Shown piece after piece: positions 18,652-28,121 of a stretch of 64,000 nucleotides of DNA. Position numbers and translations under genes: made by a program. The stretch spans positions 1,688,001 to 1,752,000 of the forward strand of contig NZ_JASBAO010000001.1 of NCBI RefSeq assembly GCF_029953265.1, in the 5' to 3' direction. The notes beneath the pieces were generated by a model that was given only the letters and a program-made list of their open reading frames with translations, was not told the DNA's origin and did no database searches. Source of the stretch: Commensalibacter oyaizuii (GTDB lineage: Bacteria > Pseudomonadota > Alphaproteobacteria > Acetobacterales > Acetobacteraceae). Each line of letters opens with the position of its first letter. Positions within the stretch are counted from its first letter, which is position 1.

Positions 18652-20148
18652 ATGCAAAAATTTTGGTTGGCTATTGATTGCGGCGGCACATATTTAAAAG
18701 CAGGATTATATGATGATACAGGTCAAGAATATCATATTGAACGTCATGCTTTGCAAACGCTTAGTACAAGCCCAGGATATGCTGAACGCGACATGAACGA
18801 TTTATGGTGTTCTTGTGTGCAAACAATCAAAGCGTTGTTAAAAAATACCCGTATTCGTTCAACTCAAATTCAAGGTATTGGTATTTCCGCACAGGGGAAA
18901 GGTTTATTTTTATTAGATAAACAAGATCAACCTTTAGGCAATGCAATTTTATCCTCAGATCGCCGTGCATTAACAATTGTAAAGCGTTGGCAAGAAGAAA
19001 AAATTCCAGAGAAGATTTATCCTATAACACGTCAAACGGTATGGACAGGACATCCAGCATCTATTTTACGATGGTTAAAGAAAAATGATCGTCGACGTTA
19101 TGATGACATTGGATGCGTCATGATGGCACATGATTATTTACGCTGGCGTTTAACAGAGCAAAAAGGTTGCGAGAAAAGTAATATTTCTGAATCGAATTTA
19201 TATAACATCGTCGCAGAACATTATGATCCGCAACTGATGAAATTATTGGGTGTTGCAGAGATCGAGCACGCTTTACCCCCAGTAGTGGGATCGACCGAAA
19301 TTTGTGGAACCATTACCAACGCAGTTGCAAAATTAACTGGACTTGCAGAGGGAACACCCGTTGTTGGTGGAGTATTTGACGTTGTTTCGACAGCTATTTG
19401 TGCGGGTTTACGTGATGAACATACGATAAATGCCGTTATGGGAACATGGGCGGTAACAACGGGGTTGGCTAATCAAATCAAAGATCATGAGGCCCATCCG
19501 TATGTTTATGGGTGCTATGTGCAAGATGGACAATATATTGTTCATGAGGCAAGCCCAACGTCATCGGCAAACTTAGAGTGGGTGACTGCTCAGTTTGGCA
19601 AGATGGGATTTGATGAAATTAATCAGGCAATAGAAGCTTTGCCTAAAGTGTCCAGCGATGTGATTTTCTTACCTTTTTTATATGGCAGTAACGCAGGGTT
19701 GGATATGACGGGTGGATTTTATGGATTGCAATCCATTCATACCAAAGCCCATATGTTACAAGCGGTTTATGAGGGGGTCGTATTTAGTCATATGACTCAT
19801 ATTACCCGTATTTTAGAGCGGTTTACGGGGGTAAAAAAATTGCGGGTAACAGGTGGCCCTGCACACTCTAAAATATGGATGCAAATTTTGGCCGATGTCA
19901 GCGGATTAACCCTTGAAATGCCCAAGGTCGAGGAAACGGCCTGTCTTGGTGCGGCTTTGGTGGCGCAAGTTGGAACAGGAATATGGGCAACAATTCAAGA
20001 GGCCCAAGCACAATTAACATACCCTATTAATGTATTGGAGCCTGATCGCAGTGCTTATACCGCATATCAGAAGAAATACAGGCATTATCAATATCTTATT
20101 GAGGCTTTGCAGTTCTATCACACACGTATAAATCAGGAAAAACGATGA
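18652..20148 (+). CDS. lyxK: L-xylulose/3-keto-L-gulonate kinase (FGGY family)
   Basis: 498 residues, same length as E. coli LyxK. The FGGY N-domain starts with the phosphate loop AIDCGGTYLKAGLYD at about residues 7-21. The catalytic Asp lies in GGVFDVVSTAI near residue 243, and the C-terminal signature includes LRVTGGPAHSKIWMQILADV. It phosphorylates 3-keto-L-gulonate (and L-xylulose) with ATP. Its last codons overlap the start of sgbH by 4 nt (ATGA), so the two are translationally coupled. Confidence 0.94.
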   Translation: MQKFWLAIDCGGTYLKAGLYDDTGQEYHIERHALQTLSTSPGYAERDMNDLWCSCVQTIKALLKNTRIRSTQIQGIGISAQGKGLFLLDKQDQPLGNAILSSDRRALTIVKRWQEEKIPEKIYPITRQTVWTGHPASILRWLKKNDRRRYDDIGCVMMAHDYLRWRLTEQKGCEKSNISESNLYNIVAEHYDPQLMKLLGVAEIEHALPPVVGSTEICGTITNAVAKLTGLAEGTPVVGGVFDVVSTAICAGLRDEHTINAVMGTWAVTTGLANQIKDHEAHPYVYGCYVQDGQYIVHEASPTSSANLEWVTAQFGKMGFDEINQAIEALPKVSSDVIFLPFLYGSNAGLDMTGGFYGLQSIHTKAHMLQAVYEGVVFSHMTHITRILERFTGVKKLRVTGGPAHSKIWMQILADVSGLTLEMPKVEETACLGAALVAQVGTGIWATIQEAQAQLTYPINVLEPDRSAYTAYQKKYRHYQYLIEALQFYHTRINQEKR

Positions 20149-20813
20149 TGAGTAAACCTTTGTTACAGTTGGCTTTAGATCATACCGATCTGACCTTGGC
20201 ACAACGAGATGTGACGATCTTAAAAGATCATGTTGATATTGTTGAAGCAGGAACAATTTTATGTTTGGCAGAAGGGATCCATGCCGTTCGTGAATTGCGT
20301 CAACAATGCCCCACCAAAATTGTGGTGGCAGATTGGAAAGTTGCAGACGCAGCAGAAATTTTGGCACATCAAGCTTTTAAAAGTGGGGCAAATTGGATGA
20401 CAGTAATTTGTGCAGCCCCTTTGGCTACTATTCAAACCGCTCATCGCGTAGCGCAGGAATATCAACATCATCATGCCGAAATTCAAATAGAACTGTTTGG
20501 TCATTGGTCTTTCGATGATGCTAGGGCATGGGTGAAGTCAGGCATTGGTCAGGCAATTTACCATCGCGGTCGTGATGCCCAAGCCAGTGGTCAGCAATGG
20601 GGAAAAGAAGATTTGGATAAGATGAAAAAATTATCTGATCTTGGTTTGCAATTATCTATTACTGGGGGTATTACCCCCGATGATTTGCATTTGTTTAAAG
20701 ATATATCGGTAAAAGCTTTTATTGCAGGTCGTGCCTTGTCAAATGCCAAAAATCCCCATGATGTAGCTAATGCTTTTCACCATCACATTCAAACAATATG
20801 GGGGAATGTATAA
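20145..20813 (+). CDS. sgbH: 3-keto-L-gulonate-6-phosphate decarboxylase
   Basis: 222 residues of the orotidine-5'-phosphate decarboxylase suprafamily. The Asp/Lys catalytic cluster appears as IVVADWKVADAAE (DxKxxD) near residue 65, with LDHTDL near residue 11 and the phosphate loop SITGGITPDD near 176. It makes L-xylulose 5-phosphate and CO2 from 3-keto-L-gulonate 6-phosphate using Mg2+. Two ATGs abut (20145 and 20148); the second gives MSKPLLQLALDH, matching E. coli SgbH. Its stop overlaps the sgbU start (TAATG). Confidence 0.95.
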   Translation: MMSKPLLQLALDHTDLTLAQRDVTILKDHVDIVEAGTILCLAEGIHAVRELRQQCPTKIVVADWKVADAAEILAHQAFKSGANWMTVICAAPLATIQTAHRVAQEYQHHHAEIQIELFGHWSFDDARAWVKSGIGQAIYHRGRDAQASGQQWGKEDLDKMKKLSDLGLQLSITGGITPDDLHLFKDISVKAFIAGRALSNAKNPHDVANAFHHHIQTIWGNV

Positions 20814-21673
20814 TGCGTTTACATCCTTTGGGTATTTATGAAAAAGCGTTACCTAAACAGTTAACATGGCCAGAACGATTAGCATTAGCAAAAAGTTGTG
20901 GTTTTGATTTTGTCGAGATTTCAATTGATGAAACCGACGAACGATTAAGTCGATTGGACTGGGATAAACAACAGCGTTTATCTTTGGTCGAAACAATGCT
21001 GAATTATGGGATTGCTATTCCGTCTATGTGTTTATCAGCCCATCGTCGTTTTCCATTTGGCAGTCGGGACGTCGCTGTTCGTAACCAAGCCCGAGATATT
21101 ATGAGCAAAGCCATTCACCTTGCTAGGGATGTTGGTATTCGCACAATACAGTTGGCTGGATATGATGTGTATTACGAAGATCATGACCAAGGCACAGAGG
21201 AACGTTTTGCCGAGGGGCTAAAATGGGCTGTGCAACAAGCAGCAGGGGCACAGGTTACGCTATCTGTTGAAATTATGGACACGGATTTTATCAACTCCAT
21301 TACCAAATGGAAAAAATGGGATCAAGAAATCGCGTCTTCTTGGTTTACAGTTTATCCCGATTTGGGCAATTTAACGGCCTGGGGAAACGATGTTGATGCT
21401 GAATTAGCATTGGGTATAAATCGTATTTCAGCCATTCATTTAAAAGATACTTATCCTGTTACAAAAACCAGCAAAGGGCAGTTTAGAGATGTGCCATTTG
21501 GTCAAGGATGCGTCGATTTTGCTAAAGCGTTTCAAACGCTTAATCGTCTAAATTATCGTGGTACATTTTTAATTGAAATGTGGACTGAAAAATCTGCTGA
21601 ACCCATTACTGAAATTATAGAAGCACGCCGTTGGATCGAAGCCAAGATGAAAGAAGGAGGCCTGCCATGCTAG
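20813..21673 (+). CDS. sgbU: L-xylulose-5-phosphate 3-epimerase
   Basis: 286 residues of the xylose-isomerase-like TIM barrel (UlaE/SgbU). I chose ATG 20813 ([14 protein letters not shown]), matching E. coli SgbU, over the in-frame ATG at 20798. Barrel metal ligands are visible in SVEIMDTDF (Glu), [11 protein letters not shown] (Asp), IHLKDTY (His) and FLIEMWTEK (Glu). It converts L-xylulose 5-phosphate to L-ribulose 5-phosphate. It overlaps sgbH by 1 nt and sgbE by 7 nt. Confidence 0.95.
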   Translation: MRLHPLGIYEKALPKQLTWPERLALAKSCGFDFVEISIDETDERLSRLDWDKQQRLSLVETMLNYGIAIPSMCLSAHRRFPFGSRDVAVRNQARDIMSKAIHLARDVGIRTIQLAGYDVYYEDHDQGTEERFAEGLKWAVQQAAGAQVTLSVEIMDTDFINSITKWKKWDQEIASSWFTVYPDLGNLTAWGNDVDAELALGINRISAIHLKDTYPVTKTSKGQFRDVPFGQGCVDFAKAFQTLNRLNYRGTFLIEMWTEKSAEPITEIIEARRWIEAKMKEGGLPC

Positions 21674-22365
21674 AACAATTAAAAGAAGATGTTTTTTTGG
21701 CTAATTTAGCGTTGCCAAAACATCAATTAGTTACCTTCACGTGGGGAAATGTTAGTGGGATTGATCGCGATAAGGGATTGATGGTGATCAAGCCTTCGGG
21801 GGTTGAATATGATTTAATGGCCATTAACGATATGGTTGTCGTTGATATTAATACGGGTCAAGTTGTCGAGGGTGACAAAAAGCCATCGTCTGATACCCCA
21901 ACACATTTGGCATTATACCGTCATTTCAAAGAAATTGGTGGGGTGGTGCATACCCATTCACGTCACGCCACGATCTGGTCACAGGCTGGGTTGGATTTAC
22001 AAGCTTTTGGCACGACACATGCGGATTATTTCTATGGTAATATTCCTTGTACACGATTAATGACGGATCAAGAGATTGCCCAAGAATATGAATATGAAAC
22101 AGGCAATGTGATCATTGAAACTTTTAGACAAAGAAATATTGATCCCATGCAAGTTCCTGCGGTTTTAGTTCATTCACACGGTCCATTTACATGGGGGAAA
22201 AATGCCAAAGACGCGGTGCATAATGCTGTGGTGTTAGAGGAGTGCGCATATATGGCGTATTGTTCTTATGGATTGGTTACCCATTTATCGCCAATGCAAA
22301 AAAAATTACTCGACAAGCATTATTTACGCAAACATGGTGCAGATGCCTATTACGGCCAATCCTGA
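21667..22365 (+). CDS. sgbE: L-ribulose-5-phosphate 4-epimerase
   Basis: 232 residues of the class II aldolase/AraD family. I chose ATG 21667 ([16 protein letters not shown]), which follows AAGGAGG, over the ATG at 21631. Zinc ligands are in [14 protein letters not shown] (His-x-His near residue 96) and [11 protein letters not shown] near 170; the N-terminal TWGNVSG and KPSGVEYD phosphate-binding motifs are present. It delivers D-xylulose 5-phosphate to the pentose phosphate pathway and completes the route from diketogulonate. Confidence 0.95.
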   Translation: MLEQLKEDVFLANLALPKHQLVTFTWGNVSGIDRDKGLMVIKPSGVEYDLMAINDMVVVDINTGQVVEGDKKPSSDTPTHLALYRHFKEIGGVVHTHSRHATIWSQAGLDLQAFGTTHADYFYGNIPCTRLMTDQEIAQEYEYETGNVIIETFRQRNIDPMQVPAVLVHSHGPFTWGKNAKDAVHNAVVLEECAYMAYCSYGLVTHLSPMQKKLLDKHYLRKHGADAYYGQS

Positions 22366-22413
22366 ATATTTGTGTTTTCGTTAACCACGTTGGTTAATCT
22401 AGGATTTATAAAG

Positions 22414-23460
22414 ATGAAAAATAAATTACAGTGTTGCACCTACAGTTTTATCATAGGTTTTGGCGTATTGGCATTTTCAATAAACAAGACAGATGCTAAG
22501 CCAATTATTGAGAGCAAACCTGCCCAAATTATTGCAGCAGATCCAAGTTTCGTAAATTTGGTTGGCGAACATCCGCAATTACAATTAATCAGTCAAGATA
22601 ACATTTGGACAGAAGGGCCCCAGGCCATGCCTGACGGTGGGGTAATTTGGAGTGATATTAAAGGGAATAAGGTTTTACACTGGGACGAAGAGAAAGGTGA
22701 GCAGGTTTTATTAAAGCCCTCTCAACATCAAAATGGTCATGCCTTGGGTAAAGATGGTCAGCTTGTTGCAGCCTCTCACGGTAAGCGTGCCATTGAACGA
22801 CAAAGTTCGGATGGATCATGGCATGTATTGGTGGATCTATATAATGAACAAAAATTAAATAGTCCTAATGATATTATTGTCGATAAAAGTGGCGATATTT
22901 GGTTTACAGATCCCAACTTTGGGATTATTCAACCCGCAGAAGGTTATGGCGGAAATTCTGTTCAGGGGGGTAATCATGTATATCGATATAGCCCAACAAC
23001 CAACAAAATTTTTCGTCTAGATACATCGTTGGTCAAGGCCCCCAATGGATTGGCGTTCAGTCCTGATGAAAAGAAGTTATATATTACTGATACTGATCTT
23101 GCCTATAGTATGATTGATCCTGCATTAACAGGTGTTCATACCAATCATCAGATTGATGTTTACGATGTTAATTCAGACAAAACCTTAACAAACGGTCGTA
23201 TTTTAACAAAGGTTGATCCTGGAATTCCCGATGGTATCAAGGTTGATGAAAAAGGAAATATCTGGTCTAGCAGTAAAACAGGGCTGCAAATTTTTAACGC
23301 TGAAGGTAAATTATTGGGTAAAGTAATTTTCCCACAAACTGTTAGTAATATGAGTTTTGGGATAAATCCTAAAACACAAAAACCTGTTCTATTTATTACT
23401 TCGCATCATAATGTTTATCGCATGGATGTCGGTGTAAGAGGGGCAGTGATGCCGCAATAA
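22414..23460 (+). CDS. secreted SMP-30/gluconolactonase-type lactonase
   Basis: 348 residues from ATG 22414 (after AGGATTTATAAAG). An N-terminal signal peptide of about 30 residues (IIGFGVLAFSINKTDA) predicts a periplasmic enzyme. A six-bladed SMP-30 beta-propeller follows: EGPQAMPDGGVIWSDI with the metal Glu, LNSPNDIIVDKSGDIWFTDP with the Asn ligand, and PDGIKVDEKGNIWSS with the Asp. Such enzymes hydrolyse sugar lactones. It sits 48 bp after sgbE on the same strand, so it probably belongs to the operon and could open dehydroascorbate or a gulonolactone outside the membrane before uptake. That substrate is inference. Confidence 0.85.
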   Translation: MKNKLQCCTYSFIIGFGVLAFSINKTDAKPIIESKPAQIIAADPSFVNLVGEHPQLQLISQDNIWTEGPQAMPDGGVIWSDIKGNKVLHWDEEKGEQVLLKPSQHQNGHALGKDGQLVAASHGKRAIERQSSDGSWHVLVDLYNEQKLNSPNDIIVDKSGDIWFTDPNFGIIQPAEGYGGNSVQGGNHVYRYSPTTNKIFRLDTSLVKAPNGLAFSPDEKKLYITDTDLAYSMIDPALTGVHTNHQIDVYDVNSDKTLTNGRILTKVDPGIPDGIKVDEKGNIWSSSKTGLQIFNAEGKLLGKVIFPQTVSNMSFGINPKTQKPVLFITSHHNVYRMDVGVRGAVMPQ

Positions 23461-23510
23461 CAATAGTCGTTATAAATAAAGCACAACATGAACGCAGATC
23501 TGTATTCGTT

Positions 23511-23984
23511 TTATAAGGATACAGGTCTTGCAACCATTAACCAAAAAATAGCCATAAAACAAAGTAAAGTTGGCCATCCTAGGGCAACCCACCACCAAAA
23601 ATATTTCCAAACAACGGGGGATAAAGGGGTTTTATTATTCCAACAGCGTTGCGTTAAACTGGCAATATGAATTTGTAGCTGAACGACAATAACCCATAAT
23701 ATCATGGATATACTATATAAAATAATTGCCCATAATACCCAACAGGTCGAGAAAGGAATACCCATTAGATGAACCAGCCATATTCCTGTGATTGATTGAA
23801 TAATACTACAGGGAAGAGTCATATACCAATCTGCCTTTACCACCCTTTGCGCACTATGTGCCATATCATGGGGATGACGACGAATAAATGCTTCGACCAT
23901 GACAATGGCGGTAATGATTCCTGATGCAAATAAAATCGTGGCACTAAAGATATGAAAACAAAGCAGGATATTAAACCAGCTCAT
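23511..23984 (-). CDS. DUF2269-type integral membrane protein (second copy)
   Basis: 157 residues with four predicted membrane helices, the first with FHIFSATILFASGIITA, later QSITGIWLVHLMGIPF and a Trp-rich C-terminus. It resembles the DUF2269 (PF10027) family. It lies 4 bp after its neighbour at 23989 and is the last gene of a three-gene operon with an SDR-DoxX protein. The two small proteins may be distant paralogues forming a membrane subcomplex; function unknown. Confidence 0.7.
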   Translation of the reverse strand: MSWFNILLCFHIFSATILFASGIITAIVMVEAFIRRHPHDMAHSAQRVVKADWYMTLPCSIIQSITGIWLVHLMGIPFSTCWVLWAIILYSISMILWVIVVQLQIHIASLTQRCWNNKTPLSPVVWKYFWWWVALGWPTLLCFMAIFWLMVARPVSL

Positions 23985-23988
23985 TAAT

Positions 23989-24423
23989 CTATATCCACGA
24001 GCGTTTTAATATCATATTTAGCAAAGCCACCATAAATCCCCCCCATCCGATAAAACTGCACAAACGCCCAATCTTTAGCCAAATTAAGTGATGCTGAAAA
24101 GGCATTGCAAGGCAGAAATAAGCAACACAAAGGAATATCGTCCCTCCCAACCCCCCGTATAAAGATGCAGAAACTATCCAAGGCTCGGTAAGGTTGATTT
24201 TTTCAAAACTAGCCAGGAAAAAACCTGAAATGAGCAGGCTTATTATAGCAGGTACAAATAGTATAAACCCAGAAAGTAAAGAGACAACTTGTAAGTATAG
24301 GCTTTCTTGTTTTATAGGACGATTAAGGAGTAAACAAGTATGTACAAAAATACCAAATCCCATACCCGTTACCATGATGGCACATAAAACATGTAATGTT
24401 TTTAAGGTCAATATGCCCCACAT
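23989..24423 (-). CDS. DUF2269-type integral membrane protein (first copy)
   Basis: 144 residues with four predicted helices and the start MWGILTLKTLHVLCAIMVTG, a typical His-containing first helix of DUF2269 proteins. Its ATG overlaps the stop of the SDR gene by one base (TAATG), and its stop is 4 bp from the next gene, so all three are translationally coupled. Function is unknown. Confidence 0.72.
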   Translation of the reverse strand: MWGILTLKTLHVLCAIMVTGMGFGIFVHTCLLLNRPIKQESLYLQVVSLLSGFILFVPAIISLLISGFFLASFEKINLTEPWIVSASLYGGLGGTIFLCVAYFCLAMPFQHHLIWLKIGRLCSFIGWGGFMVALLNMILKRSWI

Positions 24424-25706
24424 TATCGATCATCCGTAATACAAAATAAGATAATGACCAAAGTAATAACAGATAAATTTTTTAATAACGCGCCATAAAG
24501 ATCCAGCCATAAGGATGGAGCGAATATGGTCAGGCCAAGCGTATAAACAAGGACGACCGCAATTTGTGCAAACCACAAATTTTTCGACCATTTGCCAAAC
24601 AAGATCATAACAGCAAAACAAAAGTCAACGAGTGATCCCACAGGGATTAGAAAAGACATTAATGACGATGCGGTAAGATAGGAGGGTAAAATATGGGTAA
24701 TTCCGTCAGCCTTGGCAAGAAATCCAGAAATAGCAGAACCCAACCATATGGCAGCAAGGATCAATGCCAAAAAGGGACGCAGCAAAAATAGTTTTGCATG
24801 CCAACGATCTTGGACAAAAGCAGGGTGAGTTTGCAGAGCTTCATCCATAGATTTCATTTTTATCCCAAGGCTGTTGGGGGTTGATGTCACAAAGTCAGTG
24901 GTCATTTGGTTCACAACTCCAGTTGAAAATCCCCATAAAGGAAAATGGTCCCCAATTTTCCCCATTATTTTTATAATGGGCAGAGGGATAGAGAATATTT
25001 TTGCTGCTTTCATCCCCATCCACAGGCGGGTTTTTTGAACAATCTCTGCAAAGCTGAGCGTTTCCGGCCCCCCAATAGTTACAGTTTGAGAACGTTCGCC
25101 ATTAGCTATGGTGTAATTACAAGCTTTAAGTGCAATTTCAGCCAAATCATATGCCCATATAGGTTGGAATTTCTGTTGTCCACCATTGGGTAAAATTACG
25201 GCAAAAGGCATTGCACATAGGCCGCGCAGGGCACTGCTGCCACCGTAACTGCCAGAGGAGTAGATAAAAGAGGCTCGTAAAATGATGGTTTCAAGATTTG
25301 AATGACGTAGAATATTTTCGCCATCCATCTTTGTCGAACAGTACTCGTTATCGATATTTTCTTCTAACGATAATGCTGAAATATGAACGATACGTTTATT
25401 GGTTTGCTGACACGCTTGGACCAAAGTGTGAATTAATTGAATGTGGGCATGATGAGCAATTGGGGTGCCAGGTTTACCGATAACACCAATAGTGTTAATG
25501 ACAGCATCGCAATCGTGCAAAGCATCAGCCATAGCTGTTGGATCGGGATCATCGGCAAGAATGCGAACAACACGAGTATTAGGAAAAATTTGTTGGGCTC
25601 GATGTGTGTCTCGACAGCCAATAGTAACGTTATGACCGTTGGCTATACATGTGCTGACAATATGGGAACCAATAAAACCCGTGCCACCTAATACACAAAT
25701 CTTCAT
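24423..25706 (-). CDS. SDR-type NAD(P)-binding oxidoreductase with C-terminal DoxX-like domain
   Basis: 427 residues. The N-terminal ~290 residues form an atypical short-chain dehydrogenase/NmrA-like fold with the Rossmann motif VLGGTGFIGSHIV (residues 4-16). The C-terminal ~120 residues hold four hydrophobic helices of the DoxX-like type (LILAAIWLGSAISGFLAK, then WLDLYGALLKNLSVITLV). This fusion next to two DUF2269 membrane proteins is a recurring arrangement; the reaction is unknown. AGGAAAT precedes the ATG. It is the first gene of the operon. Confidence 0.82.
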   Translation of the reverse strand: MKICVLGGTGFIGSHIVSTCIANGHNVTIGCRDTHRAQQIFPNTRVVRILADDPDPTAMADALHDCDAVINTIGVIGKPGTPIAHHAHIQLIHTLVQACQQTNKRIVHISALSLEENIDNEYCSTKMDGENILRHSNLETIILRASFIYSSGSYGGSSALRGLCAMPFAVILPNGGQQKFQPIWAYDLAEIALKACNYTIANGERSQTVTIGGPETLSFAEIVQKTRLWMGMKAAKIFSIPLPIIKIMGKIGDHFPLWGFSTGVVNQMTTDFVTSTPNSLGIKMKSMDEALQTHPAFVQDRWHAKLFLLRPFLALILAAIWLGSAISGFLAKADGITHILPSYLTASSLMSFLIPVGSLVDFCFAVMILFGKWSKNLWFAQIAVVLVYTLGLTIFAPSLWLDLYGALLKNLSVITLVIILFCITDDR

Positions 25707-26045
25707 GATTATTTCCTAAATAAGAGGTTGTCTACTTACTATATTTACGGGAGTCCAATATCAATAACAGTGATTCATCTGCTAGTTTACAGTAGGGAGC
25801 TATGAATATTGTATAGGTTACTCAACGTTTGTAAATAAAAACCGTCTAGGTTGAGTCTGTGATAAGGTAAATAAGATCATTTTACCTATAATTGATAAGG
25901 TAAGAAGTATTTTTGACATTTTTTGTTTTCTAACGGTATGTTGAACAATCTTGTTAGGAAATTAAAGTGTCGTAACCATGACTTTATATTTTATAATAAA
26001 AACAAATATGGTCATGGTTTAAATAATGATAGGAATAGTTCTTTC
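25707..26045. other. intergenic region between SDR operon and yebB
   Basis: Divergent promoter region of about 340 bp with no gene. It holds the candidate yebB promoter at 25913-25942. Confidence 0.45.
25913..25942 (+). promoter_or_regulatory. candidate sigma70-type promoter for yebB
   Basis: TTGACA at 25913-25918 and TATGTT at 25937-25942 are separated by 18 bp. Transcription would begin about 95 bp before the chosen yebB start. Confidence 0.4.
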
Positions 26046-26657
26046 ATGATATTGCAAAAACCGTTTATAATGCCTTGTGTTCATTATCCTACTGATTTGC
26101 AAATTGGGGATATTGTTTTTACCCGTATTGCTAATATCGTTTTTACCAACGTCGCGGTGGCTACTTGCTCGTGGACAAATCATGTTGGAATTATCGTGGG
26201 CTTTAAGGATGACGAATATTGGGTAGCTGAAAGTACTATTCCGTTTTCGTGTATTACGCCCTTGTCTAAATTTATTGCGCGTTCTCAGGACCAGTCTTTT
26301 GTCATTGCTCGATTGAAATGTTCTCTTAGTCCATTGCAACAAAAAAGAATTGTGCAAGAAACTAAAAAGTGAATGGGAATCTGCTATGATACAGGTTTTA
26401 ACCTTTATTCTCGCCGTCAATTTTGTTCCAGATTTGTTTATGAAGTGATTAAGGAGGCAACAGAGGGTATTGAGGTGGGCGAAGTTGAAAATTTTAAAAC
26501 ATTACTTCGTAAAAATCCAGACTATAAGTTGGGTTTTTGGCGCTTGTGGTTTTTAGGATTTATTCCTTGGCAACGTGTTACCATAACGCCAGCCAGTCAG
26601 TTTAATAGTCCATTACTAGATTTAATCTATGATTTTCGTTACCAGGACGACAGATAA
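26046..26657 (+). pseudogene. yebB: YebB-like permuted papain-fold (YiiX/NlpC-like) protein with in-frame TGA
   Basis: The two open parts, 26046-26372 and 26373-26657, are in the same frame and separated only by a TGA at 26370-26372. Together they match E. coli YebB end to end: LQIGDIVFTRIANIVF, CSWTNHVGIIVG with the catalytic His, VAEST, then SRRQFCSRFVYEVI and FWRLWFLGFIPW. YebB has Arg at the TGA position, so a CGA-to-TGA change is the simplest explanation. The N-terminal part carries the His motif and the C-terminal part the RQFCSRFV motif, so a split product is unlikely to work. The start at ATG 26046 is preceded by AGGAAT; further in-frame ATGs lie at 25923 and 26070. Confidence 0.7.
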
Positions 26658-26759
26658 AACTAACGATTTTACAAAGAATATACTGTAGATTGTCTAATCT
26701 ATCGATAATTTTTAAAATAAGGCTTGTCTTTTTTAGTATTTTCTTGGAAATCATATCCT

Positions 26760-27395
26760 ATGAGTTATGCAGTAAAAGAAATCTTTCTAACCCTTCAAGG
26801 CGAAGGTGGTCAAATCGGCCGCACGGCGGTATTTTGTCGTTTTGCAGGGTGTAATTTGTGGTCAGGTCAAGAAGCAGACAGGACAAAGGCGATTTGTCAG
26901 TTTTGTGATACTGATTTCGTAGGTGTGGACGGCATTGGCGGTGGTCGTTTTACAGAGGCCGATCAGTTGGCTGATGCTATTGAGCAATGTTGGGGAGATA
27001 TTGATCCCAGTTGTCGGTTTGTTGTATTTACAGGCGGGGAGCCTTTGTTGCAACTAGATGGTGAATTGATTGATCTTTTGAAGAAAAAAGGGTTTTTTAT
27101 TGCTGTAGAGACAAACGGAACATTGGTTGCACCCCAAGGGATAGATTGGATTTGTGTCAGTCCAAAGGCGGGATCGACCCTGTTACAACGATCAGGGAAA
27201 GAATTAAAATTAGTTTATCCCCAAGATGGCCTCGATCCACAAGATTTTGTTGGGTTGGATTTCGCGGTTTTCCGATTACAGCCTAAAGATGATAAAAATA
27301 AGCATGAACATCTACAAAAAGCGATTGAATATTGTCAAAAAAATCCAAAATGGCATTTATCTCTTCAAACGCATAAATTAATTGGGATTCCATAA
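26760..27395 (+). CDS. queE: 7-carboxy-7-deazaguanine synthase
   Basis: 211 residues, radical SAM. The unusual cluster motif C31-x14-C46-x2-C49 (CNLWSG...ICQFCDT) is the QueE hallmark, with FTGGEPLLQ near residue 93. It converts 6-carboxytetrahydropterin to 7-carboxy-7-deazaguanine in queuosine/7-deazaguanine synthesis. I chose ATG 26760 (MSYAVKEIFLTLQGEGG), which fits the family N-terminus, over the in-frame ATG at 26724. Its TAA is followed directly by the ATG of queC. Confidence 0.95.
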   Translation: MSYAVKEIFLTLQGEGGQIGRTAVFCRFAGCNLWSGQEADRTKAICQFCDTDFVGVDGIGGGRFTEADQLADAIEQCWGDIDPSCRFVVFTGGEPLLQLDGELIDLLKKKGFFIAVETNGTLVAPQGIDWICVSPKAGSTLLQRSGKELKLVYPQDGLDPQDFVGLDFAVFRLQPKDDKNKHEHLQKAIEYCQKNPKWHLSLQTHKLIGIP

Positions 27396-28121
27396 ATGTC
27401 GACAGATCAAACAGACTTTTCAAAGGGTGCCTTGGTTTTATTTTCAGGGGGGCAAGATTCAACGACTTGTTTGGCGTGGGCATTACATCATTTTGAACGT
27501 GTCGAAACATTGGGGTTTCATTATGGTCAACGCCACAGTGTAGAGATGGAATGTCGTGGCATTATTCGCGAAAAAATAACCCGTATTGACCCAAAATGGC
27601 AGGCACGTTTGGGTAAAGATCATATTTTGAATTTGTCTGATTTGGGGGCGATTTCAGAAACAGCTTTAACCCGTGAAACAGAAATTAAATGGGATAAACA
27701 AGGATTGCCCTCAACCTTTGTTCCTGGACGTAATTTATTATTTTTAACTTATGGTTCCATTATTGCCGATCGTAGACATTTGCGCCATATTATCGGTGGA
27801 ATGTGTGAAACAGATTATTCTGGGTATCCTGATTGTCGGGATGATACGATTAAGGCATTACAGGTTGCAATTAATTTAGGAATGGACAACCGTTTCGTTT
27901 TGCATACCCCATTAATGTGGATGGACAAGGCTGATGAATGGCGCATGGCCCAAGATCTGGGGGGGCAGGCATTAATTGATTTGATCAATAAAGAAACACA
28001 TAGTTGTTATTTGGGGGATAGATCCCAATATCATGCATGGGGATATGGGTGTGGTCATTGTCCTGCTTGTAAATTGCGGCAATCGGGATGGGAAACATAT
28101 CTACAACAAAAGGGGAAATAA
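27396..28121 (+). CDS. queC: 7-cyano-7-deazaguanine synthase (preQ0 synthase)
   Basis: 241 residues. The PP-loop ATPase motif S17-GGQDSTTC is near the N-terminus, and the zinc-binding cysteines are C204, C219, C222 and C225 ([10 protein letters not shown]). It makes preQ0 from carboxydeazaguanine, ammonia and ATP. It directly follows queE with no gap and is followed by queD with only a GTG between, so the three form one operon. Confidence 0.96.
   Translation: MSTDQTDFSKGALVLFSGGQDSTTCLAWALHHFERVETLGFHYGQRHSVEMECRGIIREKITRIDPKWQARLGKDHILNLSDLGAISETALTRETEIKWDKQGLPSTFVPGRNLLFLTYGSIIADRRHLRHIIGGMCETDYSGYPDCRDDTIKALQVAINLGMDNRFVLHTPLMWMDKADEWRMAQDLGGQALIDLINKETHSCYLGDRSQYHAWGYGCGHCPACKLRQSGWETYLQQKGK

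Noticed and set aside
24194-25691. Plus-strand ORFs opposite the SDR/DUF2269 operon
   Set aside because: Antisense shadows of strongly coding membrane and Rossmann-fold genes.
26370-26372. TGA in yebB read as selenocysteine
   Set aside because: The homologous residue is Arg, not Cys, and no SECIS-like hairpin follows; a nonsense mutation is simpler.
26658-26759. preQ1 riboswitch before queE
   Set aside because: The short leader lacks the preQ1 hairpin and A-rich tail.
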